Shown here: positions 56,028 to 64,000 of the stretch, piece by piece
How positions within the stretch are numbered: position 1 is the stretch's first letter
Layout of the letters: every line of letters begins with the position of its first letter
From: Streptomyces sp. NBC_01232
GTDB taxonomy: Bacteria; Actinomycetota; Actinomycetes; Streptomycetales; Streptomycetaceae
Assembly: GCF_035989885.1 (NCBI RefSeq)
Contig: NZ_CP108518.1
Location: 6,625,001 to 6,689,000 of the forward strand
DNA: 64,000 nucleotides
Direction: 5' to 3'
The notes under the pieces: model-generated
Told to the model about the DNA's origin: nothing
Databases searched by the model: none
The model's input: only the letters and a program-made list of their open reading frames with translations
Position numbers and translations under genes: made by a program

Positions 56028-57089
56028 GTGCAGGCTGCCGTCACCGTCACCCCCGCCCAGATCCCCGAACTGCTGCTCGGCCTCGCCACCGTGCGGCCGG
56101 TGTTCCTCTGGGGGGCACCCGGCATCGGGAAGTCCTCGCTCGTAAGGAAGTTCGCCGACTCGCTCGGGCTGGAGTGCGTCAGCCTGCTCGGTACGCAGCT
56201 CGCCCCCGAGGACCTGATCGGCGTCCCGCAGATCCGTGACGGCCGGTCCGTCTTCTGCCCGCCGGAGGCCATCGCCCGCGACGAGCCGTACTGCCTCTTC
56301 CTCGACGAGCTCAACGCCGCGAGCCCGGACGTCCAGAAGGCCTTCTACTCGCTGATCCTCGACCGCCGGATCGGCTCCTACGAGCTCCCCGCGGGCTCCA
56401 TCGTCATCGGCGCGGGCAACCGGGCCACCGACAACGCGCTGGCCCGGCCGATCGCCTCCGCGCTCGTCAACCGCCTCACCCACGTCCACCTCCGGGCATC
56501 CGCCGAGGACTGGCTGGTCTGGGCCGGCGAGCACGGCATCCACCCCTGGGTCACCGACTACCTCACCGACCGCCCCGACCACCTGTGGTCGCAGGCGCCC
56601 AAGACCGAGGAGCCCTTCTCCACCCCGCGCTCCTGGCACATGCTCTCCGACGCCCTGCACTCCTTCGGCCCGGACCTGGACGAGCAGACCCTCAAGGTGA
56701 TCGCACACGGCACCCTCACGCCCGCGCACGCCGTCTCCTTCGGCGGCTACGCCAAGATCGTCCGGCACAGCTTCGGCATCGAGGCGATCATGAAGGGCGA
56801 CGCCTCCTGGCCCACCCGCCCCGCCGACCGCGATCTGCTCTACTACCTCGCCGAGGCCTTCCGGGGCCGCCTGGTCAAGGAGCTCCCGGCGCGGCGCGAG
56901 CACGTCTCGCCCGCCCTGCGCCAGACCGCCTACCGCGCCAAGGCGCTGCTGGTCCAGCTCGCCGAGATCTCCGTGGAGGTGGCGCAGACCGTCATCGCCG
57001 ACGACACCGACGGCCTGCCCGTGCTGCCCTCCTGGTTCCTCGTGGAGGCCGCCCGGGACATGCCGCGCCTGGTCGAGGCCCGCCGATGA
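56028..57089 (+). CDS. MoxR-family AAA+ ATPase
   Basis: The 353-residue protein is a MoxR-type AAA+ ATPase. Walker A is WGAPGIGKSSLV (about residues 25-36), Walker B is YCLFLDELNAA, and sensor 1 is VIGAGNRATDNALARPI. The C-terminal lid follows. MoxR ATPases act with VWA proteins as chaperones or metal-insertion factors. GTG at 56028 is the chosen start; no strong ribosome site is seen. Its stop overlaps the ATG of the VWA-metallopeptidase (ATGA at 57086-57089), which makes co-translation and a physical complex likely. Confidence 0.88.
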   Translation: MQAAVTVTPAQIPELLLGLATVRPVFLWGAPGIGKSSLVRKFADSLGLECVSLLGTQLAPEDLIGVPQIRDGRSVFCPPEAIARDEPYCLFLDELNAASPDVQKAFYSLILDRRIGSYELPAGSIVIGAGNRATDNALARPIASALVNRLTHVHLRASAEDWLVWAGEHGIHPWVTDYLTDRPDHLWSQAPKTEEPFSTPRSWHMLSDALHSFGPDLDEQTLKVIAHGTLTPAHAVSFGGYAKIVRHSFGIEAIMKGDASWPTRPADRDLLYYLAEAFRGRLVKELPARREHVSPALRQTAYRAKALLVQLAEISVEVAQTVIADDTDGLPVLPSWFLVEAARDMPRLVEARR

Positions 57090-58903
57090 GCGTCGCGCGC
57101 CGTCGCCCGCAGAAGCAGGCCAAGCCGGACCCCGCCGCCCAGGCCTTCGCCGAAGGTCTTGCCCTGGTCAAGCGGAATCCGGCCCTCGCCGCCGTCGGCG
57201 GGAGCGTGTGCGACCAGCCCAAGTGCCCCCTGACCCCTGCCGCCGGCCTGGTCGCCGTCGACTCCAACGGCGTCCTCCACGTACGCTCCGGGCTGCGCGC
57301 CGAGCCCGGGAGGTGGGCCTGGGCCCTCGCCCACGCCCTGCTCCACCTCGGCTTCGGCCACGTCCCGGCCGCCGCCGAGAAGGACCGCGCGCAGCCCGAC
57401 CGCTTCGACCGGGCGGCCCGCTGCGCCGTCGTCAACCGCTTCCTGCTGACCCAGCCGGCCGTGCGGCCCCCGGACGACCTCCCCGCCGAGTACCCCGGCG
57501 GCGACGAGGAACAGCTCGCGGCCCGCTGGCGCCGCGACGGCATCCCCGCCGCCCTCGAGCTCTGCGGCACCGCCGGCGACCACCCCGACCAGGTCTGGGT
57601 CACCTGGCACGCCTGGAACTCCACGGCCGTCCCCGACTGGGAGACGGCCTTCGCGCACGCCCTGACCCGCAGGGTCTCCGCCGCCATGGAGGTGGCCGGC
57701 GGGCGCCGCGACCCGGTCTCGGGGGAGCGCGTGGCGCAGCGCCCGTGGGACCGGGCCCTGAACTGGTTCGTCTCCTCGTACCCGCTCCTCGGCGGCCTCG
57801 CCAGCGGCCTGAAGATCGTCGCCGATGCCGAGCTGGCCCGCTCCAACGGCATCGACGTCGCCGCCGTCAGCGCCACCGCCGGGGAGATCTACATCAACCC
57901 GCTGCGCACCTTCGAGGACGAGGAATGGCGGTTCGTCCTGGCCCACGAGATGCTGCACGCCGCCCTGCGCCACGGCGAGCGCCGCGGAGCCCGGGACCCG
58001 TACCTGCACAACGTGGCCGCCGACTACGTGGTCAACGGCTGGCTCGTGGAGATGGGCGTCGGCGAGATGCCGGCCGGGCTGCTGTACGACCCGGAGCTGA
58101 AGGACCTGTCCGTGGAGGAGGTCTACGACCGCATCGCCACCGACGTGCGCCGGATGCGGCGCCTCGCCACCCTGCGCGGCAAGGGCCGCGGGGACATCCT
58201 GGGCGAGCCGCTGCCCCACTCGGACAGCCTCCCGTACACGGATCTGGACGAGTTCTACCGGCGCGGCCTGGTCCAGGGCTTCGACCTGCACACGTACGGG
58301 GAGCGCGGCCTGCTGCCCGCCGGGCTGATCCAGGAGATCCGGGCCCTGGCCCACCCGCCGGTGCCCTGGGACGCCCGGCTCGCCCGCTGGTTCGACGAGT
58401 ACGTCCCGCGCCCCGAGGCGGTACGGAGCTTCGCGCGCCCGGCGCGCCGCCAGGCGTCCACCCCGGACATCCCGCGCGCGGGCCGGTACTTCCCGCCCGA
58501 GGAGATCGCCCGCTGCACCTTCGGCGTGGTGCTCGACACCTCGGGGTCGATGAACGCGGCCCTGCTCGGGAAGGCGCTGGGCGCGATCGCCTCGTACGCG
58601 CAGGCCCGGGACGTACCGGCGGCCCGCGTGGTCTTCTGCGACGCGGCTGCCTACGACGCGGGCTATCTGCCGCCCACCGAGATCGCGGGCCGGGTACGGG
58701 TCCGGGGGCGCGGCGGGACCGAGCTGCAGCCGGGCGTCGACCTGCTGCAGCGGGCGGAGGACTTCCCGCCGGGGGCCCCGGTGCTGGTGATCACGGACGG
58801 GTGGTGCGACACCCTGCGGATCGGGCGCGAGCACGCCTATCTGATTCCGCAGGGCGCCTGCCTGCCGTTCACGCCCAAGGGACCCGTCTTCCGGCTGGCG
58901 TGA
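57086..58903 (+). CDS. VWA-like/putative metallopeptidase (DUF2201-type) partner of MoxR
   Basis: The 605-residue protein has a DUF2201-type metallopeptidase domain and a C-terminal VWA domain. The second half of the peptidase is HEMLHAALRH (His287-Glu-x-x-His291) followed by HNVAADYVVNGWLVE, a zincin-like active site. The first half repeats it in degenerate form: HALLHLGFGH (His83-Ala-x-x-His87) and RAARCAVVNRFLL, so the Glu is lost. The VWA domain near residue 485 has DTSGSMN, a MIDAS motif. The ATGA overlap with the MoxR ATPase shows the two work together, possibly as a chaperone-coupled protease or metal-insertion unit. Substrate unknown. Confidence 0.85.
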   Translation: MSVARRRPQKQAKPDPAAQAFAEGLALVKRNPALAAVGGSVCDQPKCPLTPAAGLVAVDSNGVLHVRSGLRAEPGRWAWALAHALLHLGFGHVPAAAEKDRAQPDRFDRAARCAVVNRFLLTQPAVRPPDDLPAEYPGGDEEQLAARWRRDGIPAALELCGTAGDHPDQVWVTWHAWNSTAVPDWETAFAHALTRRVSAAMEVAGGRRDPVSGERVAQRPWDRALNWFVSSYPLLGGLASGLKIVADAELARSNGIDVAAVSATAGEIYINPLRTFEDEEWRFVLAHEMLHAALRHGERRGARDPYLHNVAADYVVNGWLVEMGVGEMPAGLLYDPELKDLSVEEVYDRIATDVRRMRRLATLRGKGRGDILGEPLPHSDSLPYTDLDEFYRRGLVQGFDLHTYGERGLLPAGLIQEIRALAHPPVPWDARLARWFDEYVPRPEAVRSFARPARRQASTPDIPRAGRYFPPEEIARCTFGVVLDTSGSMNAALLGKALGAIASYAQARDVPAARVVFCDAAAYDAGYLPPTEIAGRVRVRGRGGTELQPGVDLLQRAEDFPPGAPVLVITDGWCDTLRIGREHAYLIPQGACLPFTPKGPVFRLA

Positions 58904-58917
58904 GAGGCCCGGGCCCG

Positions 58918-59334
58918 TTACGCCTGCCGGCGGCGGCTGAGCCGGTAGATCCCGTAGGTGGTGGTGAGGATGATGTCCACGGCCGCCCACAGGGCGATCA
59001 CGAGCCCGATGCCGATCGCGGTGCCGATCTCTCCGCCGTCCTTGCACAGCTGGAGCGAGTCACCGGTCAGCCCCGCACAGGACTCGGGAAGATCGTCGGC
59101 GTTGTTCAGGCCCGTGACGACCCAGACGACGAAGAGCGCCTGCACCGCCAGGAAGACCCAGAGGAAGATCCGGCGGGGCTTCCTCGGAGCGGGCGCGGGC
59201 GGGGCGGCCGGCAGGCCCCCGGCGGTCGGCATGCCCCCGGGGGCCGGTGTGCCCTCACCCGGCAGGGGGCCCGCCGGGCGCGGACCCCACTCCGGGGGCC
59301 GCGAGGGAGGGGGCGGGATCGGGGTGTCGGCCAT
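58918..59334 (-). CDS. Small proline-rich membrane protein
   Basis: The 138-residue protein has a Pro/Gly/Ala-rich N-terminal segment of about 60 residues and two hydrophobic helices (FLWVFLAVQALFVVWVVTGL and IGIGLVIALWAAVDIILTTTYGIY). Two cysteines in the loop (ESCAGLTGDSLQLCKDG) could form a disulfide outside. ATG at 59334 follows a strong GAGGAGG ribosome site. No known family can be given; actinobacterial proteins with this layout are widespread and uncharacterised. It is convergent with the VWA gene and upstream of nothing obvious, so it stands alone. Confidence 0.7.
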   Translation of the reverse strand: MADTPIPPPPSRPPEWGPRPAGPLPGEGTPAPGGMPTAGGLPAAPPAPAPRKPRRIFLWVFLAVQALFVVWVVTGLNNADDLPESCAGLTGDSLQLCKDGGEIGTAIGIGLVIALWAAVDIILTTTYGIYRLSRRRQA

Positions 59335-59418
59335 GGGCGGAACCTCCTCGGCGAGCGAGGCGGGGACGGGCGGAATGCTCCGTCGGAGTAACGCCCACCA
59401 TCCCATTCCTTCACGCAA

Positions 59419-59456
59419 CACGCCCCCGACCCGCGAAGGTGCAGGTCAGGGGCGTG
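59419..59456 (-). terminator. hrdB terminator hairpin
   Basis: CACGCCCCCGACC (59419-59431) pairs with GGTCAGGGGCGTG (59444-59456) with a single C/A mismatch and a 12-nt loop. It lies 16 nt after the hrdB stop codon. No T-run follows, as is usual in this genome. Confidence 0.7.
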
Positions 59457-59471
59457 CTGGAGGAGATCGAA

Positions 59472-61061
59472 TCAGTCGAGGTAGTCGCGCAGCACCTGCG
59501 AACGCGACGGGTGGCGCAGCTTCGACATGGTCTTGGACTCGATCTGGCGGATGCGCTCACGGGTGACCCCGTACACGCGGCCGATCTCGTCCAGGGTCTT
59601 CGGCTGGCCGTCGTTGAGGCCGTAACGCATGGAGACCACGCCCGCCTCGCGCTCCGAGAGCGTGCCCAGGATCGACTGGAGCTGCTCCTGGAGGAAGGTG
59701 AAGGACACCGCGTCCGCCGGGACGACCGCCTCGGAGTCCTCGATGAGGTCACCGAACTCGCTGTCACCCTCCTCACCCAGGGGGGTGTGCAGGGAGATCG
59801 GCTCGCGGCCGTACTTCTGGACCTCGATGACCTTCTCGGGGGTCATGTCGAGTTCCTTGCCCAGCTCCTCCGGGGTGGGCTCACGGCCCAGGTCCTGGAG
59901 CATCTGGCGCTGCACACGGGCGAGCTTGTTGATGATCTCGACCATGTGCACGGGGATGCGGATGGTGCGCGACTGGTCGGCCATGGCACGCGTGATCGCC
60001 TGCCGGATCCACCAGGTCGCATACGTGGAGAACTTGAAGCCCTTGGTGTAGTCGAACTTCTCCACGGCGCGGATCAGACCGACGTTGCCCTCCTGGATCA
60101 GGTCCAGGAAGAGCATGCCGCGGCCGGTGTAGCGCTTGGCGAGGGAGACCACGAGGCGGAGGTTGGCCTCCAGCAGGTGGTTCTTCGCACGGCGGCCGTC
60201 CTCGACCAGGATCTCCAGCTCGCGCTTGAAGGCGGGCTTGTGGTCCTCCTCCTCCTCGAGCTTGTACTCGGAGAACAGGCCCGCCTCGATGCGCTTGGCG
60301 AGCTCCACCTCCTGCTCGGCGTTGAGGAGCGGCACCTTGCCGATGAGCTTCAGGTAGTCCTTGACGGGGTCGGCGGTGGCACCGGCCACCATGACCGTCT
60401 GCGCCGGAGCGTCGTCCTCGTCGTCGTCGGACAGGACGAAGCCCTGGGCGCCGCCGGGCTTCGGAGCCTCCTCCTCGGCCTCGTCGGCCAGGTCCTCGGC
60501 AGCCCAGTCCTCGCCCTCGGCGACGGGGGTCTCGCCCTCGTCGGCGTCCTTGGCACCGGTCTTCTTCGCCGCGGCGGTCTTCTTCACGGCGGTCTTCTTG
60601 GCGGCGGTCTTCTTGACCGTGCGCTTCTTCGGCTCGGCGGCGGCCTCGGCCGGCACCTCGTCCTCGGTGGCGGCTGCCGACGAAGCGGATATCGCCGTGG
60701 CGGAGGCCGCGGCCGCGGTGGCGGCCGTGGTCTTGCGCGCGCCGATGGGGCGCGGCGCCGGGGTGGCCTTCTTGGCCGCGGTGCGGGCCGGGGCGGCGGC
60801 AGCCTTGCGGGGCTTCTTGGCGGCAGCCTTGGTGGCGGGGGCCGCGCTGACGTGAAGGGCGACACCCTCCTCGTCCAGGACCTGGTTCAGGCTGCGCAGG
60901 ACCCGCTTCCACTGGTCCACCGGGATGCGGCCGGCCTCGAAGGCCTGGCGCACGTCGTCACCGTTGATGTGACCCTGCTCGCGGCCGCGCTCGACGAGCG
61001 CGACAAGGGCCTCGGATTCGGCGATCTCCGGAGGGAACGTACGGGACGGGCTGAGCGACAC
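59472..61061 (-). CDS. hrdB: RNA polymerase principal sigma factor HrdB
   Basis: The 529-residue protein is the main vegetative sigma-70 factor. Region 1.1 is preceded by an Ala/Lys/Pro-rich, low-complexity spacer (about residues 80-200). Regions 2.1-2.4 contain [57 protein letters not shown] and [20 protein letters not shown], which melt and read the -10. Region 4.2 ([20 protein letters not shown]) reads the -35. GTG at 61061 is chosen because GAGAGG lies six nt upstream and the N-terminus ([15 protein letters not shown]) matches the HrdB start; an upstream ATG at 61106 would add 15 unrelated residues. A candidate sigma-R promoter lies upstream. Confidence 0.97.
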   Translation of the reverse strand: MSLSPSRTFPPEIAESEALVALVERGREQGHINGDDVRQAFEAGRIPVDQWKRVLRSLNQVLDEEGVALHVSAAPATKAAAKKPRKAAAAPARTAAKKATPAPRPIGARKTTAATAAAASATAISASSAAATEDEVPAEAAAEPKKRTVKKTAAKKTAVKKTAAAKKTGAKDADEGETPVAEGEDWAAEDLADEAEEEAPKPGGAQGFVLSDDDEDDAPAQTVMVAGATADPVKDYLKLIGKVPLLNAEQEVELAKRIEAGLFSEYKLEEEEDHKPAFKRELEILVEDGRRAKNHLLEANLRLVVSLAKRYTGRGMLFLDLIQEGNVGLIRAVEKFDYTKGFKFSTYATWWIRQAITRAMADQSRTIRIPVHMVEIINKLARVQRQMLQDLGREPTPEELGKELDMTPEKVIEVQKYGREPISLHTPLGEEGDSEFGDLIEDSEAVVPADAVSFTFLQEQLQSILGTLSEREAGVVSMRYGLNDGQPKTLDEIGRVYGVTRERIRQIESKTMSKLRHPSRSQVLRDYLD

Positions 61062-61121
61062 AAGGAGCCTCTCGTTGCGAACAGATAAGGGTGGGCGGGA
61101 CATCATCGCGCGAACTCGGGA

Positions 61122-61148
61122 AACAGACCCGAGGGGGGTCTGTATTCC
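61122..61148 (-). promoter_or_regulatory. Candidate sigma-R promoter of hrdB with overlapping hairpin
   Basis: On the minus strand GGAAT (61148-61144) and GTT (61124-61122) are 19 nt apart, matching the sigma-R consensus of streptomycetes. The region also forms a hairpin, ACAGACCC (61123-61130) with GGGTCTGT (61136-61143). A transcript would start near 61115, about 54 nt before the GTG. An hrdB promoter read by sigma-R is known in S. coelicolor; here it is proposed from sequence. Confidence 0.5.
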
Positions 61149-61274
61149 GGGCCGCGCGAGGACACCTGTCGGTTCATCGCATGCCCGAGTCGATTCGTTA
61201 CGCGCTGAATTGAGTGACCTGCGCCACGCTGTGGCCGCGCAACCGATCCGGCGCAGATCCGTCCGCCCTTCACG

Positions 61275-62036
61275 TCAGCCCTTTTTGCGGGCTTCGATGA
61301 GGAAGCGAGCGGTGTGCGCGACGAACGGACCTTCGCTTTCGATCTGTTCGTGGAGCTCGCGCAGCCGGTCCCGGTACTGCCCGACCGTGAAGCCGGGCAC
61401 CATCCAGATCACCTTCCGTAGAAAGTAGATCACGGCTCCGATGTCGTGGAACTCCGTGCGCAGTCGTTCGGAGCGCAGATCGAGGACTTCGAGGCCGGCC
61501 GCGGTGGCGTCGGCCACCGCGTCGTCGGGGTGCCGGCCGCGCCGGATCTCCTCCGGCTGCGGGCCGAGGAAGTACTCCACGAGCTCGAAGACGCTCGACG
61601 GACCAACCTGCTGCGAGAGGTAGCTGCCGCCCGGCGCCAGCACCCGCGCGATCTCCTCCCACCAGATCGACACCGGGTGCCGGCTGGTCACCAGCTCGAA
61701 GGCGGCGTCGCCGAAGGGCAGCGGCGGCTCGTCGGCGTCGGCGACCACCACCGCGCCCAGCGGGTGCAGCAGCCGCGTCGCCTTCTCGATGTTGGGCGGC
61801 CAGGACTCGGTGGCCACCATCAGCGGCGGCAGCGGAGCGCATCCGGCCAGGACCTCGCCGCCGCCGGTCTGGATGTCCAGGGCGGAGCGGGCCCGGGCCA
61901 GGCGTTCGCTCATCAGTTTCTGGTACCCCCAGGAGGGACGCTGCTCGGTGGCCCGGCCGTCGAGCCAGGAGAAGTCCCAGCCGTCCACGGAGACGGACTC
62001 GGCCTCGGCGACAAGATGGTCGAAAGTACGCGTCAT
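61275..62036 (-). CDS. SAM-dependent methyltransferase
   Basis: The 253-residue protein has a class I methyltransferase core: ALDIQTGGGEVLAG is motif I, VVVADADEPPLPFGDAAFELVTSRHP covers motifs II-III and IARVLAPGGSYLSQQVG is motif IV. The C-terminal 60 residues (GAVIYFLRKVIWMVPGFTVGQYRDRLRELHEQIE) are typical of a streptomycete subgroup. Substrate unknown. ATG at 62036 is used; an upstream start at 62072 is possible. It lies divergent from folD, sharing a 187-bp intergenic region that contains the riboswitch. Confidence 0.88.
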   Translation of the reverse strand: MTRTFDHLVAEAESVSVDGWDFSWLDGRATEQRPSWGYQKLMSERLARARSALDIQTGGGEVLAGCAPLPPLMVATESWPPNIEKATRLLHPLGAVVVADADEPPLPFGDAAFELVTSRHPVSIWWEEIARVLAPGGSYLSQQVGPSSVFELVEYFLGPQPEEIRRGRHPDDAVADATAAGLEVLDLRSERLRTEFHDIGAVIYFLRKVIWMVPGFTVGQYRDRLRELHEQIESEGPFVAHTARFLIEARKKG

Positions 62037-62099
62037 GCATTGATCGTCCCAGGTCGGACGCCCGACAACCACCGGATATGTCGACTACAGTGGTCGGCG

Positions 62100-62192
62100 G
62101 GCCGTGACTGGCGTTCGGGTGGATCACCACCGGGGAGCGGCCCGGCGTACCTGTGGACCTCCGGTACGCCGTCTGCCGCGCGCCTGGGCGAA
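62100..62192 (+). ncRNA. ZTP riboswitch (pfl motif) upstream of folD
   Basis: The leader contains the conserved pfl-motif blocks in order: GACTGGCG at 62106-62113, a GGTGG/CCACC hairpin (62118-62131) followed by GGGGAGC (62132-62138), a variable stem GGCGTACC/GGTACGCC (62144-62151 and 62163-62170), and CGCCTGGGC at 62181-62189. This RNA binds ZTP/ZMP, which build up when 10-formyl-THF is short, and turns on folate one-carbon genes. folD is the classic target. A gap of 31 nt separates it from the GTG; no terminator is visible, so control may be translational. Confidence 0.88.
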
Positions 62193-62223
62193 CCGCGATC
62201 CGCAGCGACGTTCAGGAGACCCC

Positions 62224-63132
62224 GTGACGACTGCCCAGACTGCCCCCGCCACTGCCCCCGCCGGTGCCGACGGCCCCGCCCGGCTGATGGACGGCACGGC
62301 CCTCGCCCGCCGCATCTCGGAGCAGACCGCCGCCCACGCGGCGAAGATCACCGAGCGCACCGGCACCGCGCCGTGCCTGGCGACCGTGCTGGTCGGCGAG
62401 GACCCGGCCTCCGTGACCTACGTCCGCATGAAGCAGAACCGCTGTGCCAAGGCGGGGATCACCTCCCGCCACGTCGAGCTGCCGGCCACGACCACCACGG
62501 AGGAGCTGGTGGCCACCCTCACCGAGCTCTCCGAGGACCCGCAGATCAGCGGCATCCTGCTGCAGCACCCCGTCCCGCACCACATCGACGAGCGCGCCGC
62601 CTTCGAGGCCATCGCCCCGGGCAAGGACGTCGACGGGGTCACCATGCACTCCTTCGCCGCGATGGGCTTCGGGCTGCCGGGCTTCGTCTCCTGCACCCCC
62701 GGCGGCATCATGCGCCTCCTCGCCGCCTACGACGTGGACCTGACCGGCAAGCACGCCGTGGTCGTCGGCCGCAGCGCGATCCTGGGCAAGCCGGCCGGGA
62801 TGCTGCTGCTGGAGCAGAACGCCACCGTCACCTACTGCCACTCGCGAACCCAGGACCTCCCCTCGATCGTGCGCCAGGCCGACGTGCTGGTCGCCGCCGT
62901 CGGCAAGGCCGAGTTCATCCGGGGCGAGGACATCAAGCCGGGCGCGGTGGTCCTGGACGCCGGGTACAACGAGGGCAACGTCGGCGACGTGCACTTCGAG
63001 TCCGCCGCCGCCCGGGCCTCCCTGATCACCCCGGTGCCGGGCGGGGTCGGCCCGATGACCATCGCCGTACTGCTGGAGCAGACCGTGCAGGCCGCCGCCG
63101 CACAGGCCGGGCTGGACCTCGCGGAGCTCTGA
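62224..63132 (+). CDS. folD: Bifunctional methylene-THF dehydrogenase/methenyl-THF cyclohydrolase
   Basis: The 302-residue enzyme interconverts 5,10-methylene-THF and 10-formyl-THF with NADP. Signatures are VGEDPASVTYVRMKQNRCAKAGI with the catalytic YxxxK, GILLQHPVPHHID, the NADP loop VVGRSAILGKPAGMLLL and the C-terminal PGGVGPMT. The N-terminus is about 15 residues longer than most. GTG at 62224 has AGGAG five nt upstream, fixing the start; the open frame extends upstream into the riboswitch and is not translated. Expression is controlled by the ZTP riboswitch just upstream. Confidence 0.97.
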   Translation: MTTAQTAPATAPAGADGPARLMDGTALARRISEQTAAHAAKITERTGTAPCLATVLVGEDPASVTYVRMKQNRCAKAGITSRHVELPATTTTEELVATLTELSEDPQISGILLQHPVPHHIDERAAFEAIAPGKDVDGVTMHSFAAMGFGLPGFVSCTPGGIMRLLAAYDVDLTGKHAVVVGRSAILGKPAGMLLLEQNATVTYCHSRTQDLPSIVRQADVLVAAVGKAEFIRGEDIKPGAVVLDAGYNEGNVGDVHFESAAARASLITPVPGGVGPMTIAVLLEQTVQAAAAQAGLDLAEL

Positions 63133-63153
63133 CCTCCGCCCGCGCCCGTACGC

Positions 63154-63195
63154 CGCGCGAACGCCCCGGACCCGACGGTCCGGGGCGTTCGCGCG
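63154..63195. terminator. Strong bidirectional terminator after folD
   Basis: CGCGCGAACGCCCCGGACC (63154-63172) pairs perfectly with 63177-63195 across a CGAC loop, giving a 19-bp stem. It lies 22 nt after folD and directly before the end of the convergent membrane gene. Confidence 0.9.
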
Positions 63196-63196
63196 T

Positions 63197-64000
63197 TCAG
63201 GCCCGGACGGCGTCGCGGCGGGCCGCCGCGACGATGGGGGAGGTGCGGAACTCGAGCGCCAGGGCGGACAGCGGCTGACCGGACAGGCGCGGCGGCTCGG
63301 GGTGCTCCGGCGGCCCGGCGGCCTCCCCGGAGGCCGTCCGCAGCCCGCACGCGGCAGCGATCATCGCGGCGTCGGCCACGACCTCGGCCCGGGCCCGGCT
63401 CATGCCCTGCCCGCACGCGTCCTCGTACGCCGCGCTGCGCACGGAGGGGTCGAACCACGGGGCGAGGGCCAGGATCCCGTCGTCGATGACGGACTCGCGG
63501 TGGATCAGCCGGATCCCCACGGGTGACCACCAGGCGAGCGGAACCGTCCGCACACTGGACGCGGCGAAGCCGCGCAGGGCCTTCCACAGCGGGTGCAGCC
63601 GCCGGTACTGGCTGAAGTCCCGCCAGGTCTGTGACCCGCCGACCAGCGGCACGATGAACCCGGTCGCCACCAGCAGGGCCGCCCCCGAGGCCAGCGGCGG
63701 CGCCGCGTCCGTGGACAGGGCGTCCCAGTCGCGGCCGCTCCACCGGGCGCTCAGCGCGGTCCACTTCATCAGCAGGTAGCCGAGGTCCAGGACACCGCCG
63801 AGCATGATCAGGGCCAGCCCGGTGCGCAGCGGACGCAGGGAGGGGTCGGCGCGCCGCAGCCACCGCCCGGTGAGCACCGTCAGCGCCGTGCTGCCCACGG
63901 TGTGCGCGAGCAGGTAGCAGACGACCATCTCGCGGATCCACGGAGTGTCGGCGTAGTACGTGTCCAGGTCCCGCAGGCGTTCCACCGGCGCGTCGCCGAT
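63197..64000 (-). CDS. MAB_1171c-like putative transporter (DUF6545-type), 5' end outside window
   Basis: The frame is open to the right edge, so the start lies outside; a GTG at 63985 is available but would give a short protein. At least three membrane segments are visible (GLALIMLGGVLDLGYLLMKW, SGAALLVATGFIVPLVGG and one near VCYLLAHTVGSTALTVL). They are followed by the soluble C-terminal domain with FSQYRRLHPLWKALRGFA and IRLIHRESVIDDGILALAPW, a pattern I associate with MAB_1171c-type transporters (DUF6545), which are normally about 400 residues. It converges on folD across a strong terminator. Function unknown. Confidence 0.6.
   Translation of the reverse strand: MGDAPVERLRDLDTYYADTPWIREMVVCYLLAHTVGSTALTVLTGRWLRRADPSLRPLRTGLALIMLGGVLDLGYLLMKWTALSARWSGRDWDALSTDAAPPLASGAALLVATGFIVPLVGGSQTWRDFSQYRRLHPLWKALRGFAASSVRTVPLAWWSPVGIRLIHRESVIDDGILALAPWFDPSVRSAAYEDACGQGMSRARAEVVADAAMIAAACGLRTASGEAAGPPEHPEPPRLSGQPLSALALEFRTSPIVAAARRDAVRA

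Noticed and set aside
1..64000. CRISPR arrays, tRNA or rRNA genes, insertion sequences, prophage or integration sites
   Set aside because: I looked for regularly spaced repeats, tRNA-like cloverleaf ends, transposase motifs and integrases and saw none. The only recombinase-like protein lacks an active site and a DNA-binding domain.

Overview
The window is about 72-73% GC and almost fully coding. Codons nearly always end in G or C, starts are often GTG or TTG, and many genes overlap by ATGA/GTGA. With a crotonyl-CoA carboxylase/reductase operon and an HrdB-type principal sigma factor, this points to the chromosome of a Streptomyces or close relative (e.g. Kitasatospora). I see no tRNA, rRNA, CRISPR array, IS element or prophage, and no large biosynthetic cluster.

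Layout. 1-5 kb: oxidoreductase tail, macrodomain hydrolase, an Lrp-type regulator divergent from a DMT exporter-aminotransferase pair, and a sulfite-oxidase-like molybdoenzyme. 5-11.7 kb: two convergent PAS/GAF/SpoIIE phosphatases, the second co-translated with a DJ-1/AraC regulator that diverges from a cysteine hydrolase. 11.9-16.3 kb: glycerate kinase, a BCCT transporter broken by two 1-nt indels, a Nudix protein and two small proteins. 16.4-18.4 kb: an alkylation-repair pair (Ada/AlkA fusion and Ogt). 18.7-20.2 kb: psd-pssA. 20.4-29.7 kb: the ethylmalonyl-CoA pathway operon ccr-ecm-mcl-mch-mcd, with a TetR-type regulator and a duplicated-fused 3-hydroxyacyl-CoA dehydrogenase upstream. 30-34.9 kb: HEAT protein, secreted tripeptidyl-aminopeptidase-like hydrolase, radical SAM protein with an SOS-type box, a hypothetical and an SRPBCC protein. 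35-39.3 kb: a three-peptidase operon (M55, M20, S9). 39.3-55.9 kb: mixed housekeeping and orphan genes, including an arginase-fold protein lacking metal ligands, an aminotransferase-fold protein lacking the PLP lysine, a frameshifted NHL protein, DedA/MBL, a recombinase-like orphan domain, a membrane-anchored phosphodiesterase and an APC permease. 56-59 kb: a MoxR ATPase/VWA-metallopeptidase pair. 59.4-64 kb: hrdB, a methyltransferase, a ZTP-riboswitch-controlled folD and a truncated membrane protein.

How they work together. The main metabolic unit is acetyl-CoA assimilation and extender-unit supply. The fused dehydrogenase can make 3-hydroxybutyryl-CoA, Ccr carboxylates crotonyl-CoA to ethylmalonyl-CoA, and the mutase, dehydrogenase, hydratase and lyase lead toward C4 and C2/C3 acids. 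A near-identical 14-nt element upstream of both ccr and the fused dehydrogenase suggests co-regulation. Several other genes look like self-contained regulator-target pairs with dyads in their shared intergenic DNA.

No clearly new defence or mobile system is visible. The best leads are the MoxR/VWA module with an internally duplicated HExxH domain, the ligand-less arginase and lysine-less aminotransferase pseudo-enzymes, the shared operator of the ethylmalonyl-CoA genes, and the candidate SOS, sigma-R and ZTP control elements.
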